A DNA stretch of 64,000 nt from ECT2AJA-044 sp965262845 (GTDB taxonomy: Bacteria; Bacteroidota; Bacteroidia; Flavobacteriales; ECT2AJA-044). The DNA is taken from assembly GCA_965262845.1 (NCBI GenBank), contig CBDHFX010000002.1, positions 248,001 through 312,000 of the forward strand, in the 5' to 3' direction. This document shows, piece after piece, positions 35,263 to 46,500 of the stretch (position 1 is its first letter; every line of letters begins with the position of its first letter). The notes below the pieces were generated by a model. It saw only the letters and a program-made list of their open reading frames with translations. It was not told where the DNA came from and did not search any database. A program made the translations under genes and the position numbers.

Positions 35263-36953
35263 TGGAAACGATCGACTGGATCATACTCCTGGGAACGTTG
35301 CTGACCATTGTCGCTTACGGAACCTGGAAGACACGTCGCCAGAGCGGGCTCAATTCGTACCTGAAAGGCGACAATCAGATGCGCTGGACTACGATTGGCC
35401 TCTCGATCATGGCCACGCAGGCCTCCGCAATCACTTTCCTGAGTACGCCGGGTAAGGCCTACGAATCGGGGATGGAATTTGTGCAGTTTTACATTGGGCT
35501 CCCGATTGCCATGGTTATCCTATCGGCTTTCGTACTGCCCATATACTACAGGCTCAAGGTCTACACTGCCTACGAATACCTGGAAAGCCGGTTCGACCTT
35601 AAAACACGGCTGCTTACAGCCTTCCTTTTTTTGATACAGCGCGGTCTTGCAGCCGGGATCACCATTTATGCACCGGCAATTATCCTCTCAACAATGCTGG
35701 GCTGGAACCTCACGCTTACCAATTTATTTGTCGGGATCCTGGTGATCATCTATACCGTTTCAGGCGGAACCCGGGCTGTGGGCCTTACCCAGAAATGGCA
35801 GATGGCCGTTATCATGTTGGGCATGTTCATCGCCTTTGGGCTCCTGCTAAAAAACCTACCCGATGGAGTAGGTATTGCCGAAGCTACCGACATCGCCGGC
35901 TACATGGGCCGCATGAACGCAATCAATACGGAACTGGGCCTTAACAACCGCTATACCATATGGTCCGGTATCTTCGGCGGGGTTTTCCTTTTCCTGAGTT
36001 ATTTCGGCACCGATCAGTCGCAGGTGCAGCGCTATCTGGGTGGCCGTAATCTTACCGAAAGCCGCATGGGTCTCATGTTCAATGGTTTGCTTAAAATACC
36101 TATGCAGTTCTTCATCTTGTTCACCGGCGTTATGGTTTTTGTTTTTTATCAGTTTGAAAAGCCCCCCGTATTTTTTAATCGCGCCGCACAGGCGCAGGTC
36201 GAAAACGCACCACTTAACCCGAAGCTGGCCGCACTTGATCTGGAGCACGACCTCGTGTGGGAGCAAAAGCGCGGGGCCCAGGAAGAGCTGCTGATGGCCC
36301 TGCGGGCCGATGATGAAATAGCCATCAGGAAGACATCTGGCCGTGTGAACCAGCTGCAGCTACAGCTACAGCAGGTAAGAAGCGCGTACAAAGCTGCAGT
36401 AAAAGAAATTGATCCAAACCTGGAAACCCGGGATTACGACTATGTTTTCATCACTTGGGTGATGACCTATTTGCCAACCGGATTGGTAGGACTGCTTTTT
36501 GCGGTGATCTTCTCCGCAGCCATGAGTTCTACGTCAAGTGAACTAAATGCGCTGGCCAGCACCACGGTGATTGATTTTTATAAGCGATTGGTCAATGATA
36601 ATGCCTGCCAGCGACATTACCTGATAGTGAGTAAGTTGTCGACGATCGGATGGGGTGTGTTTGCCTTGCTTTTTGCCGTATATGCCAACCTGTTTGAAAA
36701 CCTGATTGAGGCCGTAAATATTTTGGGATCGCTTTTTTACGGAACAGTATTAGGCGTTTTTTTGGTCGGATTTTTTTTAAGGTTTGTACGGGCCACGCCC
36801 GTATTTATTGCTGCTATTATTGGGGAGGCCGGCGTTATTTTCACCTATTTCCACTTCGGAAACGAGGTGGGTTTTCTCTGGTACAATTTTTTCGGATGTA
36901 CCGCCGTGGTACTGCTGGCGACCCTGATCAACTATTCAGGGAGACCCGGTTAA
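35262..36953 (+). CDS. Sodium:solute symporter (SSS family)
   Basis: 563 residues with about 13 membrane helices of the SSS/LeuT-fold kind. Typical parts are 'IDWIILLGTLLTIVAYGTW' (helix 1), 'GLSIMATQASAITFLSTPGKAY', 'VYTAYEYLESRFDLKTR', 'VSGGTRAVGLTQKWQ', 'FGTDQSQVQRYLGGRN' and 'FSAAMSSTSSELNALAST', where the latter Ser/Thr run helps form the Na+ site. Residues ~300-390 form a charged insertion between helices that looks like a coiled coil ('REELLMALRAD'-like, 'GRVNQLQLQLQQVRSAYKAA'). The solute may be a sugar, sialic acid or amino acid; the link to a PIG-L deacetylase favours an (amino) sugar, which is inference. Last gene of the three-gene unit. Confidence 0.92.
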   Translation: METIDWIILLGTLLTIVAYGTWKTRRQSGLNSYLKGDNQMRWTTIGLSIMATQASAITFLSTPGKAYESGMEFVQFYIGLPIAMVILSAFVLPIYYRLKVYTAYEYLESRFDLKTRLLTAFLFLIQRGLAAGITIYAPAIILSTMLGWNLTLTNLFVGILVIIYTVSGGTRAVGLTQKWQMAVIMLGMFIAFGLLLKNLPDGVGIAEATDIAGYMGRMNAINTELGLNNRYTIWSGIFGGVFLFLSYFGTDQSQVQRYLGGRNLTESRMGLMFNGLLKIPMQFFILFTGVMVFVFYQFEKPPVFFNRAAQAQVENAPLNPKLAALDLEHDLVWEQKRGAQEELLMALRADDEIAIRKTSGRVNQLQLQLQQVRSAYKAAVKEIDPNLETRDYDYVFITWVMTYLPTGLVGLLFAVIFSAAMSSTSSELNALASTTVIDFYKRLVNDNACQRHYLIVSKLSTIGWGVFALLFAVYANLFENLIEAVNILGSLFYGTVLGVFLVGFFLRFVRATPVFIAAIIGEAGVIFTYFHFGNEVGFLWYNFFGCTAVVLLATLINYSGRPG

Positions 36954-36987
36954 CACTCATATTGTGGATCCAATGCTCATTGGGGGC

Positions 36988-37854
36988 TCACCAGTCACTC
37001 ATTTGCTTCATAAGCTCCGGACCGTAACTGAATTCACTTCCCCCAGCTTTCGCTATTTCCTCACCTTTTTGGATAGCCTCCTTTCCTACCATCCTCGCTT
37101 TGTCCGCCTGTCCGTCGGCATGCAACAATTTTGCCTTGAGCCAATAGGTATACCAGATCTCATCTCCGCCTTCGGCCAGCGATTGGTTCACCCATTCAAT
37201 CCCTTGCCTGATGAGGTCCTGGCCACTATTGAGGCAATAACCCGCCGCATTTAGATAGGTGCGCCAGGTAGGTTCAGAGGCCAGGGCATTTTTGATGTTT
37301 TCCATCGCACGCCTGTGTACTTCCACCTTAATGGGCACAGATACGCGGTAGTTGTCCCACATCAGGATCAATTTGGCATCACCGTCGTCCGTTATATCGC
37401 TGAACCAGAACTCCATTCGTTCTAGCTTCATTTCTTTGACATCCATTCTCCGGACTTCGGCCGTATATCGGGCTACATCCCTGGAACTGTCATAATCTGC
37501 CGCACCCCAAAGGTCGGTTTCAGAGTTGAGGATCAGTACGCAATTATCCTCACGGGGGATGGAGAACAAGCTGTAGGTTCCGGCCTCCACCTGGACACTG
37601 CCGAACATAAAGTCGGTGGAAGCAGTGAATAGGCTTGCCTTGTTCGCACCCGTACGCCATACTTTTCCGTAAGGAACCAGGTCACCAAAGATGGCCCGGC
37701 CCTTGACCCCTGGGCGAGAATATTCAATCGAGAAGTCGGACAGCCCAACCCGTTGGGAAACCGTGGCAGCCGGACTCAGCTGCGGGAGGTCCTGGGCAAT
37801 CGCACTAAAGCAGAATATCCCGCACAAGGCCGGAATGAAAAAAAACGTTTTCAT
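36988..37854 (-). CDS. Secreted DUF2911 domain protein
   Basis: 288 residues: signal peptide 1-20 ('FCFSAIAQ'), then a DUF2911 domain at about 28-180 with the family hallmarks 'EYSRPGVKGRAIFG', 'VPYGKVWRTGANKAS' and 'EAGTYSLFSIP'. A helical C-terminus (~185-288) resembles tetratricopeptide-type pairs ('WVNQSLAEGGDEIWYTYWLKAKLLHADGQADKA'). The function of DUF2911 is unknown; the protein is probably periplasmic. It converges with the symporter gene with 34 bp between stop codons. Confidence 0.9.
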   Translation of the reverse strand: MKTFFFIPALCGIFCFSAIAQDLPQLSPAATVSQRVGLSDFSIEYSRPGVKGRAIFGDLVPYGKVWRTGANKASLFTASTDFMFGSVQVEAGTYSLFSIPREDNCVLILNSETDLWGAADYDSSRDVARYTAEVRRMDVKEMKLERMEFWFSDITDDGDAKLILMWDNYRVSVPIKVEVHRRAMENIKNALASEPTWRTYLNAAGYCLNSGQDLIRQGIEWVNQSLAEGGDEIWYTYWLKAKLLHADGQADKARMVGKEAIQKGEEIAKAGGSEFSYGPELMKQMSDW

Positions 37855-37880
37855 AGTCGTATTTTTTTGTTTGAATGGGT

Positions 37881-37888
37881 CAAAAATA
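37881..37888 (-). promoter_or_regulatory. Candidate -7 promoter box for the DUF2911 gene
   Basis: The minus strand reads TATTTTTG, an exact TAnnTTTG match, 26 bp upstream of the ATG at 37854; an AT-rich stretch lies in the -33 zone without a clean TTTG. The rest of the 204-bp gap to pheT shows nothing further. Confidence 0.5.
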
Positions 37889-38058
37889 AAAGAATCTGGC
37901 TAAATTTATGCTACACATGATAAATTTTACCCGGTCCTGAGCTGATCTGACCCCTGGAGGCGGAATTCTTTGCCCGAATACTTCAGATACCCATTAGCTT
38001 AGGTGGCACCGTTTTGCTTCGCAATTTCAAATGCATGAGGGATCGGGCGCCCAAAAAA

Positions 38059-40503
38059 TTATTTGCGAAGCTCTGCGCCAGTTGATTTGGTAATGGCCAG
38101 TTGGATCTTATTCATCGCTTTGTCTACTTCCTTATCGGTCAGCGTTTTATTAGGATGGCACATAACGAAGGATACGGCGTAACTTTTTTTCTTATCAGGT
38201 AGCTGTTTTCCTTCATACACGTCGAACAGTTCGATCTTTTGCAGCAACTTTCGTTCTGCCTGCTCAGCAGCAACCCGGATATCCCTAAAGCGTACATCCT
38301 TGTTGACCAGTAAAGCCAGATCACGACGAGCCGATGGGAATTTGGGCAATTCCCTGAAGTGCATACGCGTGTTTACCAACATCGGCTTCAATAGGTCCCA
38401 ACGCATTTCGGCAGCATACACAACCTGATCCACATTGGCTTTTCGGAGCAGATCGCTGCGGACCATGCCCATAAATCCAATTTTCTTACCGCGCACCTGC
38501 AGTTCTATTCCCTCCGAGTAATATGGATGCCTGCCGATACGCTCCGACGAGTCTGTATCAAGTCCCAGACGCTTCAGTACTTTATGCACTGCCGATTTCA
38601 GCTGAAAGAAACTAGTTTCGGTTTTGCCTGTGGCCCAGTGTTCATCGCTCCGCGGGCCGGTCAATATCAGCATGAGGTATTCTTCCTCGCGGTAAAAACT
38701 TTTGGTGTCTTCAAAATATGCATGGCCAAATTCGAACAATGACAAGGTGCAACGTTGGTGTTTGATGTTGTGTGAAATGACTTCCAGTGCGCCCGGCAAC
38801 AAGCTACGACGCATTACGGCCTGCCCGGAGCTAGGTGGGTTAAGTATCCTCACTGCGTGGGTGCCCTCACCTAAGTCATAGGCTTTATCTTCACCATGAT
38901 CAGCTGATGTTAGGCTGTTGGCTATCATTTGGTGGAATCCGCTTGAGCAGAGCATTTCGCAAACGAGTTCTTCGGCCCGATGCAGATCAGGATGGCCACG
39001 TTGAGCTGTGCTCATCAGCATTTTTCCTTTGTCCGAAATGTTGTTGTAGCCATAAATGCGGAGGATCTCCTCTACAACATCGGCTGCACGTGTAACGTCA
39101 ACGCGGTAGGCTGGCACATCCAGCACCCAGCATCCTTCTTCTTCGTCTACGATCTTGATGTCGAGCCAACCAAGGATATTGCGAACCAAGGAGCGATCAA
39201 TCACTTCGCCGATGACACGATCCATATACTCAAGTTTCAGCTCAATACGGTGGTTAGGGATCTTTTGATTATACAGGTCAACTATATTTGAAGCCACTTT
39301 TGCGTCGGCTAATTCTTCCATCAGTAAGATGGCCCGTTTCAGGGCCCTGACCACAGCATTCGGATCAATGCCTCGCTCAAAGCGAAAGCTGGCTTCGGTG
39401 TTCAACCCGTGACGACGCACAGTTCTGCGGATGCTCACCGGGTCAAAATAGGCACTTTCGAGAAAAATGCTGGTGGTCTCATTGGTCACGCCCGATCCGA
39501 TGCCTCCAAATACTCCGGCAATACACATTCCTCCTTCCTCGTCGCAGATCATGAGGTCGTGCTCATGTAGCTTACGCTCTTTTCCGTCAAGTGTGGTAAA
39601 CCTGGTACCTCTGGGCACCGTGCCGACGATCACCTTGCTCCCTTTGATTTTGGCTGCATCAAAAGCGTGAAGTGGCTGACCCAATTCGAGCTGCACATAG
39701 TTCGTGATGTCCACTACGTTATTGATCGGTGAAAGTCCGACTGCCTTCAAGCGATTTTTTAACCATTTCGGGGACGACTGTACCTGAATATTTTCGAGCA
39801 CCACTCCGGCATACCGAGGTGCGCGGGAGGTGTCATGAACTTCAACCTGGATCGGAGAACTGCTGTGGCGTTTAGGCAGCTCTTCGCTGCGCGGATACTG
39901 CAACTTCGCTTTTCTACCAAAACGCAGCAAGGAAGCACAGAGGTCACGTGCCACACCGTAATGTGACAGGGCATCTGCTCGGTTCGGGGTAAGTCCGATC
40001 CCGATTATTGTATCGTTTGTAACCCCGAAATGATCGGTCGCCGTTTCTCCCACCCGTGCACTGTCCTTTAGGACCATGATCTTTTCGTGATCTGTGCCCA
40101 ATCCGAGTTCGTTTTCACTGCAGATCATACCCATGGAAAACGCTCCGCGAAGTTTTACTTTTTTGATCTTGAAGGACTCTTCGCTATCGGTCGGGTGAAG
40201 CGTGGCCCCGGTCGTCGCAACCGGTACTTTTTGTCCGGCCGCCACATTTTCTGCCCCGCAGACAATCTGCAGAGGCTCGTCAATGCCAATATCCACCGTA
40301 CAAACTTTCAGTTGATCCGCGTTCGGATGTTGCTTGCAAGTCAGCACCTTTCCAACGTATACGCCCCTGAGTCCACCTGGTATCGATTCAAACTCTTTCG
40401 TGCTTTCCACTTCAAGCCCAATTTCCGTGAGCAGGCGCACGATTTCTTTGAGTGGTTCATCCGTCTTCAAATAATCACACAGCCAGTTGTATGAAATGTT
40501 CAT
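38059..40503 (-). CDS. pheT: Phenylalanyl-tRNA synthetase beta subunit
   Basis: 814 residues, a normal bacterial length. Domains in order: N-terminal B1, the EMAP-II-like tRNA-binding B2 domain (~40-150, 'VLTCKQHPNADQLKVCTVDIG'), B3/B4 editing domain (~215-390, 'VDITNYVQLELGQPLHAFDA', 'GVFGG'), B5 (~400-475, 'RGIDPNAVVRALKRAI' just before it), the catalytic-like core and a C-terminal FDX-ACB anticodon domain (~715-814, 'RELPKFPSARRDLALLVN'). It pairs with PheS, which is not in this window. The gene lies 68 bp downstream of, and in the same direction as, the giant SprB-repeat gene; it presumably has its own promoter in that gap, though none was clearly seen. Confidence 0.97.
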   Translation of the reverse strand: MNISYNWLCDYLKTDEPLKEIVRLLTEIGLEVESTKEFESIPGGLRGVYVGKVLTCKQHPNADQLKVCTVDIGIDEPLQIVCGAENVAAGQKVPVATTGATLHPTDSEESFKIKKVKLRGAFSMGMICSENELGLGTDHEKIMVLKDSARVGETATDHFGVTNDTIIGIGLTPNRADALSHYGVARDLCASLLRFGRKAKLQYPRSEELPKRHSSSPIQVEVHDTSRAPRYAGVVLENIQVQSSPKWLKNRLKAVGLSPINNVVDITNYVQLELGQPLHAFDAAKIKGSKVIVGTVPRGTRFTTLDGKERKLHEHDLMICDEEGGMCIAGVFGGIGSGVTNETTSIFLESAYFDPVSIRRTVRRHGLNTEASFRFERGIDPNAVVRALKRAILLMEELADAKVASNIVDLYNQKIPNHRIELKLEYMDRVIGEVIDRSLVRNILGWLDIKIVDEEEGCWVLDVPAYRVDVTRAADVVEEILRIYGYNNISDKGKMLMSTAQRGHPDLHRAEELVCEMLCSSGFHQMIANSLTSADHGEDKAYDLGEGTHAVRILNPPSSGQAVMRRSLLPGALEVISHNIKHQRCTLSLFEFGHAYFEDTKSFYREEEYLMLILTGPRSDEHWATGKTETSFFQLKSAVHKVLKRLGLDTDSSERIGRHPYYSEGIELQVRGKKIGFMGMVRSDLLRKANVDQVVYAAEMRWDLLKPMLVNTRMHFRELPKFPSARRDLALLVNKDVRFRDIRVAAEQAERKLLQKIELFDVYEGKQLPDKKKSYAVSFVMCHPNKTLTDKEVDKAMNKIQLAITKSTGAELRK

Positions 40504-40571
40504 CGGTTAATTTTCGAATGAGGATAAATTTCCGGAACACCAGGCTGTTAAGAAAAGGGCGTAGACCTTTT

Positions 40572-43500
40572 TTATTTTTGAATTACCAGCTGACGACTGC
40601 TGGTTTGGCTTCCATTGCTGAACAACACGCTGTAGACACCATTGGCCCACTCAACGACATCCAGACGCAATTTACCGTTTACCGCATTCGGCTCGCTGAT
40701 CGTCAGCATCACCTGACCCAGGTGGTTCACCACTGTCACCTCCAGATCCATTTCATTGGTGAAGTCGTAGTCAATAAAGACCTCCTCCGCTGTCGGGTTC
40801 GGATACAGGTTGATATGCCGGGCAAAGTTCAGCTCTTCAAGGCTGATGATGAAATCCTCAATATCAGAACAGCCATTGGCATCCGTAACCGTAACCGTGT
40901 AGAGGCCATTTGGCAATCCTGTTACTGTTGGCGTGGTTTGAGGAGGGTTCGTGCTCCATAAGTAGGTGTAGGGAGGGATTCCACCCGTTACATTGGCAAC
41001 TGCCCCGTCAGGGTGAACAATGACCACCGTGACATCCAGTACAGCCGGTTCGGTAATAACGACCTGGTTATCGGCAACACATCCGCTGGCATCGGTGACC
41101 GTTACCTGGTAGGTTCCGGCCGCTAGATTGCTCAGACTTGAAGTGCTATCTCCCGTGTTCCACAGGTAGCTGTACGGAGGGGTCCCGCCCGATACGGTTA
41201 CGTCAATGGATCCGTCGCTGGCTCCATGACAGCTGATGTCCATTGCTCCAATGGCAGTAGCAAGTACTGCACCGGGTTGGGTAATGTTCACCGTAGACGA
41301 TTGGGTACACCCCACATCATCGGTCACCGTTACCTGATAGGACCCGGCTGTCAGGTTGCTCAGCCCTGGAGTAACATCCCCCGTGTTCCACAGATAGCTG
41401 TATGGAGAGGTTCCGCCCGAGACGCTCATGGACAGTGCCCCGTCATTACCGCCAAGACAGCTTACGTTGGTCAAGGAACCTGTCGATACAGTCAAAGAGT
41501 CTGGCTCGGTAATGGTGAACATTAAGGTACTACCCAGGCAGGCATTGGCATCGGTAACTGTTACCTGGTACGTTCCGGCTATCAGGTTACTCAGGTTTGA
41601 GGTGGTACCCCCTGTGTTCCACAAATAGCTATACGGAGAGGTTCCGCCCGATACGGTTACATCAATGGATCCGTCGCTGGCCCCATGACAGCTAATGTCC
41701 ATTGCTCCACCGGTAGCAGCAAGTGCTGCACTAGGCTGGGTAATGTTCACCGTAGACGATTGGGTACACCCCACATCATCAGTCACCGTTACCTGATAGG
41801 ACCCGGCTGTCAGGTTGCTCAGCCCTGGAGTAACATCCCCCGTGTTCCACAGGTAGCTGTATGGAGGGATTCCACCCGAGACACTTACAGACAGTGCCCC
41901 GTCATTACCGCCAAAACAGCTTACGTCGGTCAGGGAACCTGTCGATACGGTCAAAGAGGCTGGTTCGCTAATGGTGAACATTAAAGTACTACCCGGGCAA
42001 GCATTGGCATCGGTAACCGTTACCTGGTACGTTCCGGCTGTCAGGTTACTCAGGTTTGAGGTGGTACCCCCTGTGTTCCACAGATAACTGTATGGAGTGG
42101 TGCCGCCTGATACGGTTACATCAATGAACCCGTTGCTGGCTCCATGACAGCTAATGTCCGTTGCTCCACCGGTAGCAGCAAGTGCTGCACCAGGTTGGGT
42201 AATGTTCAAGGCAGACGACTGGGTACATCCCGCAGCATCGGTCACCGTTACCTGGTAGGTTCCGGCTGTCAGGTTGCTCAGCCCTGGAGTAACATCCCCT
42301 GTGTTCCACAGGTAGCTGTAAGTAGAGGTTCCGCCCGATACACTCACAGACAGTGCCCCGTCATTACCTCCAAAACAGCTTACATCGGTCAAGGAACCTG
42401 TTGATATGGTCAAAGAGTCTGGTTCGCTAATGGTGAACATTAAGGTACTGCCTGGGCAAGCATTGGCATCGGTGACCGTCACCTGATAGGCCCCGGCCAT
42501 CAGGTTGCTCAGCCCTGGAGTAACATCACCCGTGTTCCACAGGTAGCTGTACGGAGGGCTTCCGCCCGATACACTTACAGACACTGCTCCGTCACTACCT
42601 CCAAAACAACTTACGTCGGTCAGGGAACCTGTCGATACGGTCAAAGAGTCCGGTTCGGTAATGGTGAACATTAAGGTAGCCGGACAACCATTATCGTCGG
42701 TTACGGTAAGTGTGTACATACCCGGCTCCAATCCCGACAGGTCCTCTGTGCCCGGATCAGTAAAGCCTGCCTGCGGGTCCCTGCTCCAGGAGTAGGTGTA
42801 GTTAGGAGTACCTCCTGAGACCGATACATCAATTGATCCGTCGCTGGCTTCATAGCAGCTGATGTCCATTGCTCCACCGGTAGCGATCAGGGCGCTGGGC
42901 TGGGTAATGTTCAAGGCAAACGACTGGGTACAGCCTCCAGCGTCGGTGACCGTTACCTGGTATGACCCGGCTGACAGGTTGCTCAGCCCTGGAGTAATAT
43001 CTCCCGTGTTCCACAGATGGCTGTACGGAGGGCTTCCACCCGAGACGCTCACAGACACTGCCCCGTCATTACCTCCAAAACAACTTACGTTGGTTACCGA
43101 ACTTGTTGATGCGGTCAACAGGCCTGGTTCGGTAATGATGTACGAAAAGACTTGCTGGCACCCGTCGGCGTCGCTTACCGACACCTGATAGGTTCCCGGG
43201 CCCAGGTTATTGCGTGAAATAGTATATGGAGCGCTGTTAAGAATACCGGTTGATCCGTTATCCCACGCATAGGTATAATCGGGTGTACCACCGCTGACGG
43301 TTATGGCAATGGACCCATCGCTGGCTCCGCAAGCAGTGATGTTGCCTGCCCCACCAGTAGCAATCAGGGCGCTGGGCTGGGTGATGTTCACGGAAAGGGA
43401 CTGGGTACATCCGGCATTATCGCTTACCGTTACCCGGTAGGTTCCGGCCGTCAGGTTGCTCAGACCTGGAATAATATCTCCCGTGTTCCACAGATAGCTG

Positions 43501-46500
43501 TACGGAGGGCTTCCACCCGAGATACTCACAGACAGTGCCCCGTCATTACCTCCAAAACAACTTACGTTGGTTACCGAACTTATTGATGCGGTCAACAGGC
43601 CTGGTCCGGTAATGATGTACGAAAAGACTTGCTGGCACCCGTCGGCGTCGCTTACCGACACCTGATAGGTTCCCGGGCCCAGGTTATTGCGTGAAATAGT
43701 ATATGGAGCGCTGTTAAGAATACCGGTTGATCCGTTATCCCACGCATAGGTATAACCGGGTGTACCACCGCTGACAGTTATGGCAATGGACCCATCGCTG
43801 GCTCCGCAGGTAGTGACGTTGGTAGCCCCACCGGTAACGACCAGGGCATCTGGCTCGGTAATGCTTAGTGCAAGGGACTGGGTACATCCGGCATTGTCGC
43901 TTACCGTTACCTGGTAGGTTCCGGCTGTCAGGTTACTCAGGGTTGAGGTGGTACCCCCTATGTTCCACAGGTAGTTGTACGGAGAGCTGCCTCCTGTCAC
44001 GGTTAGATTGATGGCTCCGTCGCTGCCACCAAAACAGGATACGTTGGTGACCACACCGTTAGCAGAAAGTGCTGTAGCGGGCTGGGTAATGGTATATGAA
44101 ACGTTCAGGGTACATCCATTGGCATCCGTTACAATAAGGTCGTAGGTACCTGGCCCCAGTGCCGACAGGTCCTCCGTAGTCTGATTAGTAAATCCTGCCT
44201 GCGAGCTGCTCCAGACGTAGGTATAGGGAGTGGCGCCTCCCAACACAGTTACATCAATGGCTCCGTCGCTGCCACCAAAACAGGATACGTTGGTGACCAC
44301 ACCGTTAGCAGAAAGTGCTGCAGCGGGCTGGGTAATGGTATATGAAACGTTCAGGGTACATCCTGCAGCATCCGTTACGTCAAGGGTGTAGGTTCCCGGC
44401 CCCAGTGCCGACAGGTCCTCCGTAGCCTGATTAGTAAATCCTGCCTGCGAGCTGCTCCAGTCGTAGGTATAGGGAGTGGTGCCTCCCAACACAGTTACAT
44501 CAATGGCTCCGTCGTTTGCTCCATTGCAGTTAATGTTGGTAACCACACCGTTAGCAGAAAGTGCTGCAGCGGGCTGGGTAATGGTATATGAAACGTTCAG
44601 GGTACATCCTGCAGCATCCGTTACGTCAAGGGTGTAGGTTCCCGGCCCCAGTGCCGACAGGTCCTCCGTAGCCTGATTAGTAAATCCTGCCTGCGAGCTG
44701 CTCCAGTCGTAGGTATAGGGAGTGGTGCCTCCCAACACAGTTACATCAATGGCTCCGTCGTTTGCTCCATTGCAGTTAATGTTGGTAACCACACCGTTAG
44801 CAGAAAGTGCTGCAGCGGGCTGGGTAATGGTATATGAAACGTTCAGGGTACATCCTGCAGCATCCGTTACGTCAAGGGTGTAGGTTCCCGGCCCCAGTGC
44901 CGACAGGTCCTCCGTAGCCTGATTAGTAAATCCTGCCTGCGAGCTGCTCCAGTCGTAGGTATAGGGAGTGGTGCCTCCCAACACAGTTACATCAATGGCT
45001 CCGTCGTTTGCTCCATTGCAGTTAATGTTGGTAACCACACCGTTAGCAGAAAGTGCTGCAGCGGGCTGGGTAATGGTATATGAAACGTTCAGGGTACATC
45101 CTGCAGCATCCGTTACGTCAAGGGTGTAGGTTCCCGGCCCCAGTGCCGACAGGTCCTCCGTAGCCTGATTAGTAAATCCTGCCTGCGAGCTGCTCCAGTC
45201 GTAGGTATAGGGAGTGGCGCCTCCCAACACAGTTACATCAATGGCTCCGTCGTTTGCTCCATTGCAGTTAATGTTGGTAACCACACCGTTAGCAGAAAGT
45301 GCTGCAGCGGGCTGGGTAATGGTATATGAAACGTTCAGGGTACATCCTGCAGCATCCGTTACGTCAAGGGTGTAGGTTCCCGGCCCCAGTGCCGACAGGT
45401 CCTCCGTAGCCTGATTAGTAAATCCTGCCTGCGAGCTGCTCCAGTCGTAGGTATAGGGAGTGGTGCCTCCCAACACAGTTACATCAATGGCTCCGTCGTT
45501 TGCTCCATTGCAGTTAATGTTGGTAACCACACCGTTAGCAGAAAGTGCTGCAGCGGGCTGGGTAATGGTATATGAAACGTTCAGGGTACATCCCGCAGCA
45601 TCCGTTACGTCAAGGGTGTAGGTTCCCGGCCCCAGTGCCGACAGGTCCTCCGTAGCCTGATTAGTAAATCCTGCCTGCGAGCTGCTCCAGTCGTAGGTAT
45701 AGGGAGTGGTGCCTCCCAACACAGTTACATCAATGGCTCCGTCGTTTGCTCCATTGCAGTTAATGTTGGTAACCACACCGTTAGCAGAAAGTGCTGCACT
45801 GGGCTGGGTAATGGTATATGAAACGTTCAGGGTACATCCCGCAGCATCCGTTACGTCAAGGGTGTAGGTTCCCGGCCCCAGTGCCGACAGGTCCTCCGTA
45901 GCCTGATTAGTAAATCCTGCCTGCGAGCTGCTCCAGTCGTAGGTATAGGGAGTGGTGCCTCCCAACACAGTTACATCAATGGCTCCGTCGTTTGCTCCAT
46001 TGCAGTTAATGTTGGTAACCACACCGTTAGCAGAAAGTGCTGCAGCGGGCTGGGTAATGGTATATGAAACGTTCAGGGTACATCCCGCAGCATCCGTTAC
46101 GTCAAGGGTGTAGGTTCCCGGCCCCAGTGCCGACAGGTCCTCCGTAGCCTGATTAGTAAATCCTGCCTGCGAGCTGCTCCAGTCGTAGGTATAGGGAGTG
46201 GTGCCTCCCAACACAGTTACATCAATGGCTCCGTCGTTTGCTCCATTGCAGTTAATGTTGGTAACCACACCGTTAGCAGAAAGTGCTGCAGCGGGCTGGG
46301 TAATGGTATATGAAACGTTCAGGGTACATCCTGCAGCATCCGTTACGTCAAGGGTGTAGGTTCCCGGCCCCAGTGCCGACAGGTCCTCCGTAGCCTGATT
46401 AGTAAATCCTGCCTGCGAGCTGCTCCAGTCGTAGGTATAGGGAGTGGTGCCTCCCAACACAGTTACATCAATGGCTCCGTCGTTTGCTCCATTGCAGTTA

